Shown in pieces: positions 1 to 9,508 of a stretch of 64,000 nucleotides of DNA. Origin of the DNA: Candidatus Poribacteria bacterium (GTDB taxonomy: Bacteria > Poribacteria > WGA-4E > WGA-3G). The notes under the pieces are model-generated. The model was given only the letters and a program-made list of their open reading frames with translations, was not told the DNA's origin and did no database searches. The DNA lies in NCBI GenBank assembly GCA_012270865.1, contig JAAXHL010000132.1, forward strand, positions 62,001-126,000. The letters are read 5' to 3'. Position numbers and translations under genes: made by a program. Positions within the stretch are counted from its first letter, which is position 1; every line of letters begins with the position of its first letter.

Positions 1-1003
1 GGCGGCTCAATAACCCGTGCCAGAATATTTCGCCTACCTGTTGCTCCGAAAATGGCGGCACATTGTAATCAAACGCGAGGCAGATAATTTGTCCGTCTCC
101 AAATTTCCGTTTCGCGACGTATATCTGTTCTTCTGTCCCGATCAGCGTTTCACATCCGGCTTTTGGAGCAAACTGAATACGTTCAAACACAGTACTGTTA
201 GTACCCAGTCCTTGAAAGCCGAGTTTTTCACGCACGGTGTCTGGAAGTCTATCCGTTTTCTGTAGACTTTTCAATTCAACTGGGAGAAAAGGCTCTACGA
301 AGCTGCCCCGTAGGGTACTAAGGTTGTTCCCTCCCGATAGAATGAGTGTTCCGCCGCGCTGCACCCAATCCAATAATGCTGTCTGTTGTGTTTTAGCAAT
401 ACGTCTCTCTGTCAAAACCGTCTTACGGATGACCAGCACATCAACTGCACTGTAACCTATCCAGTCCCGTGGCAATAAGGTCGAATTCTGAAGGTATTCA
501 ACGTGTACCTGCGCGCCATCAGAACCGGCTAACTGCTGTTTATCAATAAATCGTTTGAGTTTATCACCACTTTGTGCTAACACCAATACGAGATAGTCTT
601 TACGTGAAAGCGGTATAGGTAACGGTACCTCCTGTATCACACTCGGCTGTGTATTCCCCAATGTTGTGTTTTTCGAGGATATTGTCGGCACAAGTTGAAC
701 GACGAGTTGTGTCGCATTTTTCGGACAATAAACATAGAAACTTTTCTGTTTTTCCGCAGTAGTGCGGAGATGCAGCTCGGCAGCGTAACGTTCAAGATAC
801 CTATCTGAAGAAAAACTTCGGACATCCACTACCAAATCCCCGGTAAACGGTGTCGGTTGCTCCCGACCCTGAACGGTGAGTCGTAAGGGTGCCCATGTGC
901 CTGTTTTGTAACGACCATTGAACCCGAAATTCACATCTGCAGCTTCCGCTACACCGAAGGCAACGGATACCAAAAAAAATGATAGGAAAAGCACGGTTCT
1001 CAT
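1..1003 (-). CDS. Secreted hypothetical protein, partial (C-terminus beyond window edge)
   Basis: Reading the minus strand from ATG at 1003 gives an uninterrupted frame to position 1 (MRTVLFLSFFLVSVAFGVAEAADVNFGFNGRYKTGTWAPLRLTVQGREQ...LLDWVQRGGTLILSGGNN...). It is absent from the ORF track because it has no stop inside the window. N-terminal signal peptide. Confidence 0.8.
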   Translation of the reverse strand, partial: MRTVLFLSFFLVSVAFGVAEAADVNFGFNGRYKTGTWAPLRLTVQGREQPTPFTGDLVVDVRSFSSDRYLERYAAELHLRTTAEKQKSFYVYCPKNATQLVVQLVPTISSKNTTLGNTQPSVIQEVPLPIPLSRKDYLVLVLAQSGDKLKRFIDKQQLAGSDGAQVHVEYLQNSTLLPRDWIGYSAVDVLVIRKTVLTERRIAKTQQTALLDWVQRGGTLILSGGNNLSTLRGSFVEPFLPVELKSLQKTDRLPDTVREKLGFQGLGTNSTVFERIQFAPKAGCETLIGTEEQIYVAKRKFGDGQIICLAFDYNVPPFSEQQVGEIFWHGLLSR

Positions 1004-1039
1004 TGCTGTTCCTCACCCAAAAAACGATATTGTCGGTCT

Positions 1040-1912
1040 CTAAGACATAAGACGTGCCGGGTTCTGAACGAGTTTTGTCTCCACTGCGTCCTCAAAAGGA
1101 TGCGTACTAAAAACGCCGTTCCCTAACATAATCATCGATGCAACACCACCATCTGCTTCAATGTGTGCGATTGTATCTATCACCCGCGCATCGCTAAGCA
1201 ACCCGCTCTCCACCGAAAACTGTTTTGAGACGGCACAACAGGCGTTGAAGAGATCGTCACTCAGTTTCGCGTCAGTAAGTGCTTGCAGGGTGTTCAGTGC
1301 CACGTCCGCAGCACGGTTAATACGCATCGTCTGTTCTCTGTTTCCGAGTACCTCACTTGTCTGGATCGGTCCGAAGTAACGGTAATAGATAGGCTGCTCC
1401 ACAATCGGTAGCCTGTCAGCAGTTAAAGGCGACCCCTCTTTCAACTTGACGAGGCAACCGCCGTGGTATTGTGAGCAGACATCACCTAATCCCGTCCGGT
1501 TTTCAACCTCTGCGATATGCGCTATCATCGCGAGGGCTTCGTTGTCTTTATCTGCCGATAGAAGTTCGTTGAGCGCATAAGCGACCGCGAGCGATGCAGC
1601 ACCACTAAGTCCGAAACCACAACCGAGCGGCAATGGAGAGGTAAGGTCTACCTTTACGCCTGCAATACCACTATTTTGCGTGAGTCGATTAACAACAGCG
1701 CGGACCGTCGGGAAGTTGATACGTGCTCCATTAAATAACACTTCTGTCTCATGATCCTCGGAGACGGTAGCCTCTACACCTTCTGTAACCGTAAAACCCA
1801 TACCGAGCGAGTGCATACGCGCCGGATCGGTGTGCGGAATAACCTTGAAAACACACGAGATATTGCCGGGGGCATAAGCTCTCGCCATTTCGTTCCTTTC
1901 AACAATAATCAT
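1040..1912 (-). CDS. GHMP-family kinase, pantoate kinase-like (archaeal PoK type)
   Basis: 290 aa; N-terminal ARAYAPGNIS and the GHMP motif PLPLGCGFGLSGAASLAVAYALNEL; ENRTGLGDVCSQYHGG. True start may be the internal MARAYAPG. Confidence 0.75.
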   Translation of the reverse strand: MIIVERNEMARAYAPGNISCVFKVIPHTDPARMHSLGMGFTVTEGVEATVSEDHETEVLFNGARINFPTVRAVVNRLTQNSGIAGVKVDLTSPLPLGCGFGLSGAASLAVAYALNELLSADKDNEALAMIAHIAEVENRTGLGDVCSQYHGGCLVKLKEGSPLTADRLPIVEQPIYYRYFGPIQTSEVLGNREQTMRINRAADVALNTLQALTDAKLSDDLFNACCAVSKQFSVESGLLSDARVIDTIAHIEADGGVASMIMLGNGVFSTHPFEDAVETKLVQNPARLMS

Positions 1913-1930
1913 CGAGGGACTGTAAAAAGT

Positions 1931-2039
1931 AGGACTTACGCATTCCGTCTTAAAGTCCCCCTGATAAGGGGGATTTAGGGGGTTAATTCCTACTTTTTGC
2001 GTCTAAACGTCCAATATTTTCTCAATTTGCGTAAGTCCT
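1931..2039. mobile_element. MITE-like element, family A (TIR AGGACTTACGCA), copy 1
   Basis: aggacttacgca...tgcgtaagtcct; flanked by direct repeat AAAAGT (left flank, and right flank after one base). Confidence 0.85.
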
Positions 2040-2135
2040 GAAAAGTTGGCAAATTGCATAACGTCTGCTACTTCAGTTAAGTTTTAGAGACCTAAAGTTA
2101 GAAATAGGATTGACACAATAAGTCTACGGTGAGAA

Positions 2136-2717
2136 TCATGGCGTATCTGTAAATTTGACGCGTCTATAGATATGCTCCAAAGGCAGTTCGCAGCGAATAG
2201 AATCCAGAGGCAGTATATCCGCCAGCTCCTGAAATCCGATCGCTCGCCACTGCGTTCCCAAGCGAAAATGACGTTCAACGTTTACCCTATCTTGCGAAAC
2301 AAGGATATATTCTTGTAAGGACGCGATCTGTTTATAAGCCTCGAATTTCTCTCCCTTGTCATAAACCGCAGTCGAGCGGGAAAGCACCTCTACGACAACA
2401 GTCGGGTTGAGGAGCGTATCAAACACATCATCTTCAAAACGCGGTTCATCACAGACAACAGTAACATCCGGATAGAAGTAAGATATTAACGGATTTGCCT
2501 TCACGCGCATTTCACCGGTAAAGGTGAGGCACTCTCGTTCCATCAATTGGTTGTAAAGACCATTAAATATATTGCCTGTGATGAGATTATGCGCTAGGCT
2601 TGCACCGGACATCGCGAGTATCTGTCCGGCGAGGTATTCATTTTTGAAGGGTGCTTTGCGTTCCCAAGCGAGGTATTCCTCAGGTGTCAGGTGGGTTTGC
2701 ACGGCAATAGCAGTCAT
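2136..2717 (-). CDS. Uma2 family endonuclease (DUF820)
   Basis: TPEEYLAWERKAPFKNEYLAGQILAMSGAS...PDVTVVCDEP...NPTVVVEVLSRSTAVYDKGEKFEAYKQIASLQEYILVSQD: typical Uma2 PD-(D/E)XK-like pattern. Confidence 0.9.
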   Translation of the reverse strand: MTAIAVQTHLTPEEYLAWERKAPFKNEYLAGQILAMSGASLAHNLITGNIFNGLYNQLMERECLTFTGEMRVKANPLISYFYPDVTVVCDEPRFEDDVFDTLLNPTVVVEVLSRSTAVYDKGEKFEAYKQIASLQEYILVSQDRVNVERHFRLGTQWRAIGFQELADILPLDSIRCELPLEHIYRRVKFTDTP

Positions 2718-2825
2718 GATATTCTCCTTAACGGACAGAAAATCTACGTCTTTTATAGTTTCAGTTGCTTGTTACATAGCATATACGAAGTCTGTTCTGA
2801 TGTCAACGTAGAAAACTGGAAAGGG

Positions 2826-4376
2826 CTAAGCATTCCCTCGAGAGGGTGCCTGTCTTGGATTGAAGGCATCTTCTCCATACACGCCATCTCCAATCTTTGC
2901 CTTTTGTCCTCTGCCGGTAACTGCGCATCTTGTGCCGTCCAAACGTGGGTCTACGTATCGTTCAAACCACGTACCCATCTGTCGCCGCATATCGCTTATC
3001 AATGCTTTCTGCGATTTATCATCTATTAGATTTTTCCGCTCTCTTGGGTCCTTCGCTAAGTCGTACAACTCGTGGGGTCCGTAAGAATAACGGTGCACAT
3101 ATTTCCACTCTTGCGTTCGGATCATACGGACAGGACCGTATTCATCAAATACAACAACCTCATCTTGAGCATCGTCTGTTTTTCTGGTAAGTGCTGGGAC
3201 GAAACTCCTACCCGGCGACATATCGTCATTCGGGTCCGGTAAACCGAGATAATCGAGAAGTGTCGGCATGAAATCGTATTGACTCACCATCGCTTCGCTG
3301 ATGCGTCCCTCTGGTATCTTACCGCGGTGGCTCATGATAAATGGCACTTTAACCGAATTCTCATACATATTCAGTGGAAATGTACCGTTACCTTTGTGCC
3401 AAAATCCGTGATGTCCACACGAATAGCCATTATCGCTACTGAAAACGATGAGCGTATTCTCGCGGATGCCTAACGCCGAAAGTCGTTCTAAAATCCTGCC
3501 AACGTTTAAATCGAGTGCTGTTATCGCCGCGAAATAACCCTTCAACGACTCGCGATTGCCCATGTGAGGGAGTGTCCCTCGTCCTGCCCACGGATGTAAT
3601 GCCTCCTGCGGACACGTCTTGAACGGGCAATCGTCATAAGAATCCACAATGTCTTGCGGATGCCCATTAAACGGTGTATGCGGGGCATTATAGTTGACAC
3701 TGAGGTAGAATGAATTTTCACTATTTGCGGAAATGAAATCCAACGCGTCATCGGTAATCACGTCAGTCAAGTAGCCGGGTTGCCTTTCTACTTGTCCATC
3801 TCGAATCATATTGGCGTTGTTGTATTTGCTTCCACCTAAAGGCATAGCGAACCAGTGGCTAAACCCGTGTTGTGGTGTTAGACTATCGCCGAGATGCCAT
3901 TTACCACTTAACCCAACAGTGTAGCCATTGTCAGCGAGTACATCGGTATAGCAAGTCAAACCTTCAAGATAACGTTCAGCATTGGGTGGCATGCTGCCGT
4001 CTCGGCAAAAATCGTGTACGCCGTGGGCAGAAGGGATGCGTCCGGTCATCAGGCTTGCACGTGCTGGAGAGCAAACGGGGGTTGTGCAGAAAAAATTGGG
4101 AAAACGTGTCCCCTCTGAAGCGAGTTGGTCGATAAAAGGGGTGCGGACTTCATCATTACCGCAACACCCCGCAGCCCAGGGGCCTTGGTCATCTGTCAAA
4201 ATAAAAATGACATTTGGCTGATTTGACATGTGATTTCCTCCTGTTTTCTCTGCACCAATAAAAACGGATGGCGTAACTGCTGCAGCAACAGTACCAGTCC
4301 CCACGTTCTTCAAAAAACGCCGGCGCGAAATATTCGGGCTTTGGTTTTTCGACGGATCTGACATGGACTTCTCCAT
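2826..4376 (-). CDS. Sulfatase with Tat-type signal
   Basis: SRRRFLKNVGTGTVAAAVTP Tat-like leader; FGly motif CSPARASLMTGR; alkaline-phosphatase-fold sulfatase motifs. Confidence 0.93.
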   Translation of the reverse strand: MEKSMSDPSKNQSPNISRRRFLKNVGTGTVAAAVTPSVFIGAEKTGGNHMSNQPNVIFILTDDQGPWAAGCCGNDEVRTPFIDQLASEGTRFPNFFCTTPVCSPARASLMTGRIPSAHGVHDFCRDGSMPPNAERYLEGLTCYTDVLADNGYTVGLSGKWHLGDSLTPQHGFSHWFAMPLGGSKYNNANMIRDGQVERQPGYLTDVITDDALDFISANSENSFYLSVNYNAPHTPFNGHPQDIVDSYDDCPFKTCPQEALHPWAGRGTLPHMGNRESLKGYFAAITALDLNVGRILERLSALGIRENTLIVFSSDNGYSCGHHGFWHKGNGTFPLNMYENSVKVPFIMSHRGKIPEGRISEAMVSQYDFMPTLLDYLGLPDPNDDMSPGRSFVPALTRKTDDAQDEVVVFDEYGPVRMIRTQEWKYVHRYSYGPHELYDLAKDPRERKNLIDDKSQKALISDMRRQMGTWFERYVDPRLDGTRCAVTGRGQKAKIGDGVYGEDAFNPRQAPSRGNA

Positions 4377-4450
4377 TTGATGTTACCGAATCGACACTAA
4401 ATGCGCGTATACCATTCAGCATATCTGGTTCAGATGAAGATATGTTGTCT

Positions 4451-4559
4451 AGGACTTACGCATTTCATCTTAAAGTCCCCCTGATAAGGGGGATTTAGGG
4501 GGTTAATTCCTACTTTTTGCGTCTAAATGTCCAATATTTTCTCAGTTTGCGTAAGTCCT
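4451..4559. mobile_element. MITE-like element, family A, copy 2
   Basis: Near-identical to the 1931-2039 copy; flanked by direct repeat TTGTCT. Confidence 0.85.
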
Positions 4560-4564
4560 ATTGT

Positions 4565-5986
4565 CTATACATTTCGTCGAGGCGGAGCATATCTTGGATG
4601 GAAGGAATTTTCACCGTAATTTCCTTCTCCTAACTTTTCTGCTTGTCCGCCACCCGTAACAGAGCATCGCGCCCCATCTAATTCCGGAAGAACGTACCGT
4701 TCAAACCACGCTCCCATCTGTTGACGCATATCACCGATACGAGCATTCTGAGACTTTTCATCTATCAGATTCTTCCGTTCACCCGGATCGTTCACCAAAT
4801 CGTATAATTCATGCGGACCGTAGGGATACCTATGCACATATTTCCATTCCTGCGTCCGAATCATACGGACGGGACCGTACTCATCAAATACAACGACCTC
4901 ATCTTGAGCATCGTTTGTTTCACCGGAAAGCGCGGGAACGAAACTCCTACCCGGCGACATATCGTCGTTCGGATCCGGTAGACCGAGATAGTCAAGCAGT
5001 GTCGGCATGAAGTCGTATTGGCTCACCATCGCCTCGCTAACGCGTCCTTCCGGGATACGACCCGGATGGCTGACGATAAAGGGCACTTTAACCGAATTCT
5101 CATACATATTCAGTGGGAACGTGCCATTGCCTTTATGCCAAAATCCGTGATGTCCACACGAATAGCCGTTGTCGCTACTGAAAACCACGAGCGTATTCTC
5201 ACGGATACCGTGTTCAGCGAGCCTGTCCAATATCCGCCCGACATTTAAATCGAGTGCTGTTATCGCAGCGAAATACCCTTTCAGCGACTCACGGTTACCC
5301 ATGTGCGCCGCTGCACCCTGCACAGCCCACGGATGCAGTGCCTCTTGTGGACACGTCTTGAACGGACAATCGTCATAAGAGTCAACGATGTCTTGTGGGT
5401 GTCCTGTAAATGGCGTGTGTGGCGCGTTGTAGTTGACGCTGAGATAGAACGGCCCCTCTTTGTTCGCTGAGATGAAGTTCAACGCATCATCGGTGATGAC
5501 ATCCGTGAGATAGCCGGGTTGCATCTCTACCTGACCATCTCGGATCATATCTGCGTCATTATACTTACTGCCACCAGTGAGTAGCGCGAACCAGTGGCTG
5601 AAACCGTGTTGAGGTGTCAAGCTATCTCCGAGGTGCCATTTGCCGCTCAATCCGACGGTATAGTTATTATCGGCTAAGACATCCGTATAACACGTCAAAC
5701 CTTCAAGGTATCGTGCAGGGTTAGGCGGCATATTTCCATCTCGGATCCAGTCATGTACACCGTGTGCTGACGGGATACGTCCCGTCATGAGGCTCGCGCG
5801 TGCCGGCGAGCAGACAGGACTCGTGCAGAAGAAATTCGGAAAGCGAGTGCCTTCTGAAGCCAGTTGGTCGAGGTAGGGTGTGCGGACTTCATCGTTGCCG
5901 CAACAACCTGCAGCCCACGGTCCCTGATCGTCCGTTAAAACAAAAATAACATTGGGTCTGTTTTCCATAGTATTCCTCCATTCCAT
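4565..5986 (-). CDS. Sulfatase, tandem paralogue without signal peptide
   Basis: Very similar along its length to the 2826-4376 protein (CSPARASLMTGRIPSAHGVHD); starts directly at NRPNVIFVLTDDQG. Confidence 0.93.
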   Translation of the reverse strand: MEWRNTMENRPNVIFVLTDDQGPWAAGCCGNDEVRTPYLDQLASEGTRFPNFFCTSPVCSPARASLMTGRIPSAHGVHDWIRDGNMPPNPARYLEGLTCYTDVLADNNYTVGLSGKWHLGDSLTPQHGFSHWFALLTGGSKYNDADMIRDGQVEMQPGYLTDVITDDALNFISANKEGPFYLSVNYNAPHTPFTGHPQDIVDSYDDCPFKTCPQEALHPWAVQGAAAHMGNRESLKGYFAAITALDLNVGRILDRLAEHGIRENTLVVFSSDNGYSCGHHGFWHKGNGTFPLNMYENSVKVPFIVSHPGRIPEGRVSEAMVSQYDFMPTLLDYLGLPDPNDDMSPGRSFVPALSGETNDAQDEVVVFDEYGPVRMIRTQEWKYVHRYPYGPHELYDLVNDPGERKNLIDEKSQNARIGDMRQQMGAWFERYVLPELDGARCSVTGGGQAEKLGEGNYGENSFHPRYAPPRRNV

Positions 5987-6026
5987 GGGTGAAGTTGGTG
6001 TAATAGACTATATTTTTTCTTTCTAT

Positions 6027-6644
6027 TTATTCATTGGTTGGATAACTCGCTTTTTGCAATTCTTCAAGGAGACGCACTATATCGCGATAGCATTTATCAA
6101 ATGAATCGGCTTGACGCGCTTGTTCAATATCAAAAAGTGCTGTAAGAGCGGGCTGATCGCGCGTTTCACGATAGGTTCTGCTGTCCTCCATTCGATCCCT
6201 TAACCATCCTTTGGCATCCTTAATTGCCTCCGGATTGTTCGGTGGGTGAATATTATCTCTTAACCCTCTTTGTCCACGGATAGATTCGGCTGCTGCAAGG
6301 AACCACGCCTCAAACTCGTTTTTAGCGATCACAACGGCAATAGGCAAATCACTGCGGGCTTGTGATGCACGGTGAAGTAGTGCAGGTCCCAGTTCTGCTG
6401 GACAGTCACCGTCACTATCAAGAATGATAAATATAGCACCTTGCCCACCAATTCTCTGAGCTGCTAATTCAATTTCTTGCTCAAGTTTACCTGGCTGAAC
6501 AACTTGATTCCTATGAACACGGATAGCGCGCGGTGTGTTGATCGCCAATTCTGGATAAAGTTCGGCTGCGATGCGTCGAATTAAAAGTGGAACAGCTACG
6601 ACATCACCCTGCCCCTCAACAATACAACCGATTTTGACTGTCAT
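6027..6644 (-). CDS. DUF4276-like / TOPRIM-like protein
   Basis: IGCIVEGQGDVVAVPLLIRRI and FIILDSDGDCPAELG match the TOPRIM-like E and DxD motifs; start codon overlaps the upstream ATPase stop (TAATG). Confidence 0.75.
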   Translation of the reverse strand: MTVKIGCIVEGQGDVVAVPLLIRRIAAELYPELAINTPRAIRVHRNQVVQPGKLEQEIELAAQRIGGQGAIFIILDSDGDCPAELGPALLHRASQARSDLPIAVVIAKNEFEAWFLAAAESIRGQRGLRDNIHPPNNPEAIKDAKGWLRDRMEDSRTYRETRDQPALTALFDIEQARQADSFDKCYRDIVRLLEELQKASYPTNE

Positions 6645-7891
6645 TAGTGCTCTTCTTTATTTTTCGCTCGGTTAGAATTCCTTTTCTCGAAATTGAACAG
6701 ACGGAGTTGTTTTGCTTTTTGAGCGGAAACGACAAATGCTGGATCTGGTTGCAATTGATCTCGACTTAAGAGCTCTCCTATTGTAAATAGTTTGTCGTGG
6801 ACCACTGATTTACTTACATCATCCACCGGAGCGATTATCGTATTTCCATCATGTGCTTCAACTGCAAGAATTGAATCCACATCCAGGTGTTTATCCTCAA
6901 GCAGGTCTGGACTGTGGGTGGTGATAATAACTTGCGCTTTATGGGCAGCATGCCGAAATTCATCAAGTAACGTTCCGACCATTGCGGGATGCATCGAGAT
7001 TTCTGGTTCTTCAATTCCGACGAGTGACACGCGTTTTTGAGTGTCGTGATTTCCCTGAAACAGTGCTACCAGAATTCCTAACAGGCGGAGAGTGCCATCA
7101 GACATATTATTTGCCAGAAATCGCCAAGGGTGTTTGTCACCTACTACATTCTGTCTGAACGCTAACGTCTCCTTGCTCCCCAACTTTTCAATTTCTACGC
7201 TATGAACACCCGGAACAATTATTGATAGGTACTCCTCAATGTCTTGCTTCACAGTGGGTGATAACTGTTTGAAAATACTTGTAAGGTTACTCCCATCACG
7301 AAGAAGCACATCTCCAGGATCCGGGTCTTGGATATCTCGAATTTTATCGGGATTGAAGCTGTAAAATCCCATCCGAAAAAAGGCATCATAGACAGGTCGA
7401 AATTCGGGCAATCCAGACGCATTTACCAAGTAGAGTCTATCCGGTGCAGCCGCCGGTGCGACTTCCGTACTCGTATCGGTTACAGTCCCACTTTCAACAC
7501 GGAAGTATGCTTCTGGCGTGAGGCACGACTTGTTTTGAATGCTACACTCTTCAGCCTGAATCTCGTAACCTCCCGATGAACGCGTCCTAATTTGGAAAGC
7601 ATAATGACCCGCAAAACCTTCTGGCAGAGTAAATTCAAGGCGGATGCTGAAATGGTTTGGGTGTCCGCGAGAGCGACGACGGACATCATTGATACCGCCA
7701 CGGTCGCGTATTGCGTGATCTAACGAGAAATTCAACGCATCCGCAACGAAGCGCAGCGCATCAAGAAAATTGCTCTTACCCGAACCGTTGCGCCCTACAA
7801 GAAACGTCAAGGGCCCCAACTGCACATCGCATGCAGCAATGCTCTTATAATTTTTCAGAATAACCCTTGTAATAAACGTTGAATCTTTCAT
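6644..7891 (-). CDS. SMC/RecF-like AAA ATPase (AAA_21 / OLD-type)
   Basis: Walker A FLVGRNGSGKSNFLDAL, signature NNMSDGTLRLLGI, Walker B LVGIEEPEISMHP, IITTHSPDLLE. Confidence 0.9.
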   Translation of the reverse strand: MKDSTFITRVILKNYKSIAACDVQLGPLTFLVGRNGSGKSNFLDALRFVADALNFSLDHAIRDRGGINDVRRRSRGHPNHFSIRLEFTLPEGFAGHYAFQIRTRSSGGYEIQAEECSIQNKSCLTPEAYFRVESGTVTDTSTEVAPAAAPDRLYLVNASGLPEFRPVYDAFFRMGFYSFNPDKIRDIQDPDPGDVLLRDGSNLTSIFKQLSPTVKQDIEEYLSIIVPGVHSVEIEKLGSKETLAFRQNVVGDKHPWRFLANNMSDGTLRLLGILVALFQGNHDTQKRVSLVGIEEPEISMHPAMVGTLLDEFRHAAHKAQVIITTHSPDLLEDKHLDVDSILAVEAHDGNTIIAPVDDVSKSVVHDKLFTIGELLSRDQLQPDPAFVVSAQKAKQLRLFNFEKRNSNRAKNKEEH

Positions 7892-7919
7892 ATCCTTGAA
7901 CCTTAACCTTAACTCTATT

Positions 7920-7975
7920 GTAGGAGGGGTTTGTAACCCCGATTCTTCCTGTAGGAGGGGTTTGTAACCCCGATG
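7920..7975. repeat. Tandem pair of short palindromic repeats
   Basis: gtaggaggggtttgtaaccccgat occurs twice, separated by tcttcct; each unit contains the inverted repeat GGGGTTtgtAACCCC. Confidence 0.8.
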
Positions 7976-7985
7976 CCATACAATA

Positions 7986-8837
7986 TTATGCTACCGGGAA
8001 CCCATCACCAACAAGTGGCTTACCGTCTTCGACTTCAATGGTTGAAACGAGGATATGCCCCGGTGCTTGCGCATTGTTATAGCGGACATCCTGCGCCATG
8101 AAAATCATCACGAATGCTCTACGTTGATGGTCCGTGATATTCGGCGGCGTGCCGTGCCAGTTCAGACAGTGATGGAACATACACTCACCCGCTTTCAATT
8201 CTACTGGGGTACCGTGGCTGATGTCCAACTCCCGTCTCTCTGTCCACGGATTCGGCGGTGGTTCCCGCCCCTCTTCGTTGGCTTTTGCGGATGCCGCATT
8301 GAATGCCGCTCTCGCTTCGACCGAGAACCGTTCATCTTTGTGGCTCTTCGGCATAACGTGCATGCAACCGCTATCGACTGTCGCATCATCGAGCGCGAGC
8401 CAGCAGCTGACAATATTCGGAGGACTCAGGGGCCAAAAAAAGAAATCGTGATGGAATCCGAAATGCCCGTTATCATGCGGCGGTTTGGAGATAATCTGAT
8501 CGTGCCAGAGTCGGACTTCGGGGGTATTCAGAAGTGCACGTGCTGTCCCCGCAATGAGGGGGTTGTGGATAGCTGCCTCATAACTCGGCTCCCGCTTCCA
8601 CATATTCACGTATTGATGAATCGCACGCGGGTGACCGCTGCCGCGCTTGAGTTTATCTTCACGCCGATCGTGTCCAAATTTGAACTCCGGTGAAGAATCG
8701 TCGCCTTCGTTGAGTTCGAGTTCAATAACTGCATCTAAACCCGCACGCATCGCTTCAACGCCGTCGCCATCTAAAACCCTACCGAATTTGAGATACCCAT
8801 TCTCCTGAAAAAAATCGATCTGTTCTTGTGTTACCAT
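7986..8837 (-). CDS. Phytanoyl-CoA dioxygenase (PhyH) family protein
   Basis: VTQEQIDFFQENGYLKFGRVLDGD...HHDFFFWPLSPPNIVSCWLALDDATVDSGCMHVMPKSHK; start taken at MVTQEQ (8837) rather than the upstream M. Confidence 0.88.
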   Translation of the reverse strand: MVTQEQIDFFQENGYLKFGRVLDGDGVEAMRAGLDAVIELELNEGDDSSPEFKFGHDRREDKLKRGSGHPRAIHQYVNMWKREPSYEAAIHNPLIAGTARALLNTPEVRLWHDQIISKPPHDNGHFGFHHDFFFWPLSPPNIVSCWLALDDATVDSGCMHVMPKSHKDERFSVEARAAFNAASAKANEEGREPPPNPWTERRELDISHGTPVELKAGECMFHHCLNWHGTPPNITDHQRRAFVMIFMAQDVRYNNAQAPGHILVSTIEVEDGKPLVGDGFPVA

Positions 8838-9508
8838 TATGTTCCTCCGTTGATTCAAACAATTTATTCCGCCGCTGCTTCCTGCAAAAGGCAAAGTCCC
8901 TCTGATATTAAATCATAGCATGGATACACTTGTTTATCAATCTCAATTTTTCAGACAAATCTGGATTGTGGGTGACACGGATGATGTGGATTGCGGAGGA
9001 GGTCGAGTGGTGATATGTTGTTTGTGTATTTGTCAGAATCACGGATTATTCGTGTTAACTGATTGTTAATTTTTTCTCGTTTCGTGGATAATGGGTTTCT
9101 CGGACGTAAATTATGAACATTTCGTGAACATGGCACGGATTTTCATGAACATTCGCGATCTGTTGAATTTTGGTGTTCGCAGTATATAGGGTTGTGAACG
9201 CATTCAGGGCGTGGGTTTGTGAGCGCAATAGATTCTGTGTACGATAATTTTTTTGCCAGGATGTTCACAAATGTTCACGAAATTGTTCACAATTCTTTTT
9301 TTCGTTTGTAAACAGAGCGAACGCAGTCAGAACGTGGTCTGATGACGTTTTTGAATTCTATGTTTCTGAAATTTTCGTGAACAATTTGGCAATTTTAATT
9401 TTCTCTATCTCTTTTGAAAGCACCACAAGTGTAGTGTTTGATTGGCTTTGTGGCACGCGAGGGATTCAGTCTGTTTTCAAGTTGTTCATGAAATGCGAAT
9501 TCTACCGG

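Noticed and set aside
17-825. Small ORFs 17-265, 237-455, 637-825
   Set aside because: Superseded by one long open minus-strand frame (1-1003) running off the window edge.
7920-7975. Possible CRISPR-like pair
   Set aside because: Only two palindromic units with a 6-7 nt spacer; fits REP-like repeats.
8055-8693. 212-aa + strand ORF
   Set aside because: Fully antisense to a well-supported PhyH gene; composition looks like a shadow ORF with no recognisable motifs.
8951-9136. 61-aa minus-strand ORF
   Set aside because: Low-complexity translation of intergenic repeat-like sequence; no RBS or motif.
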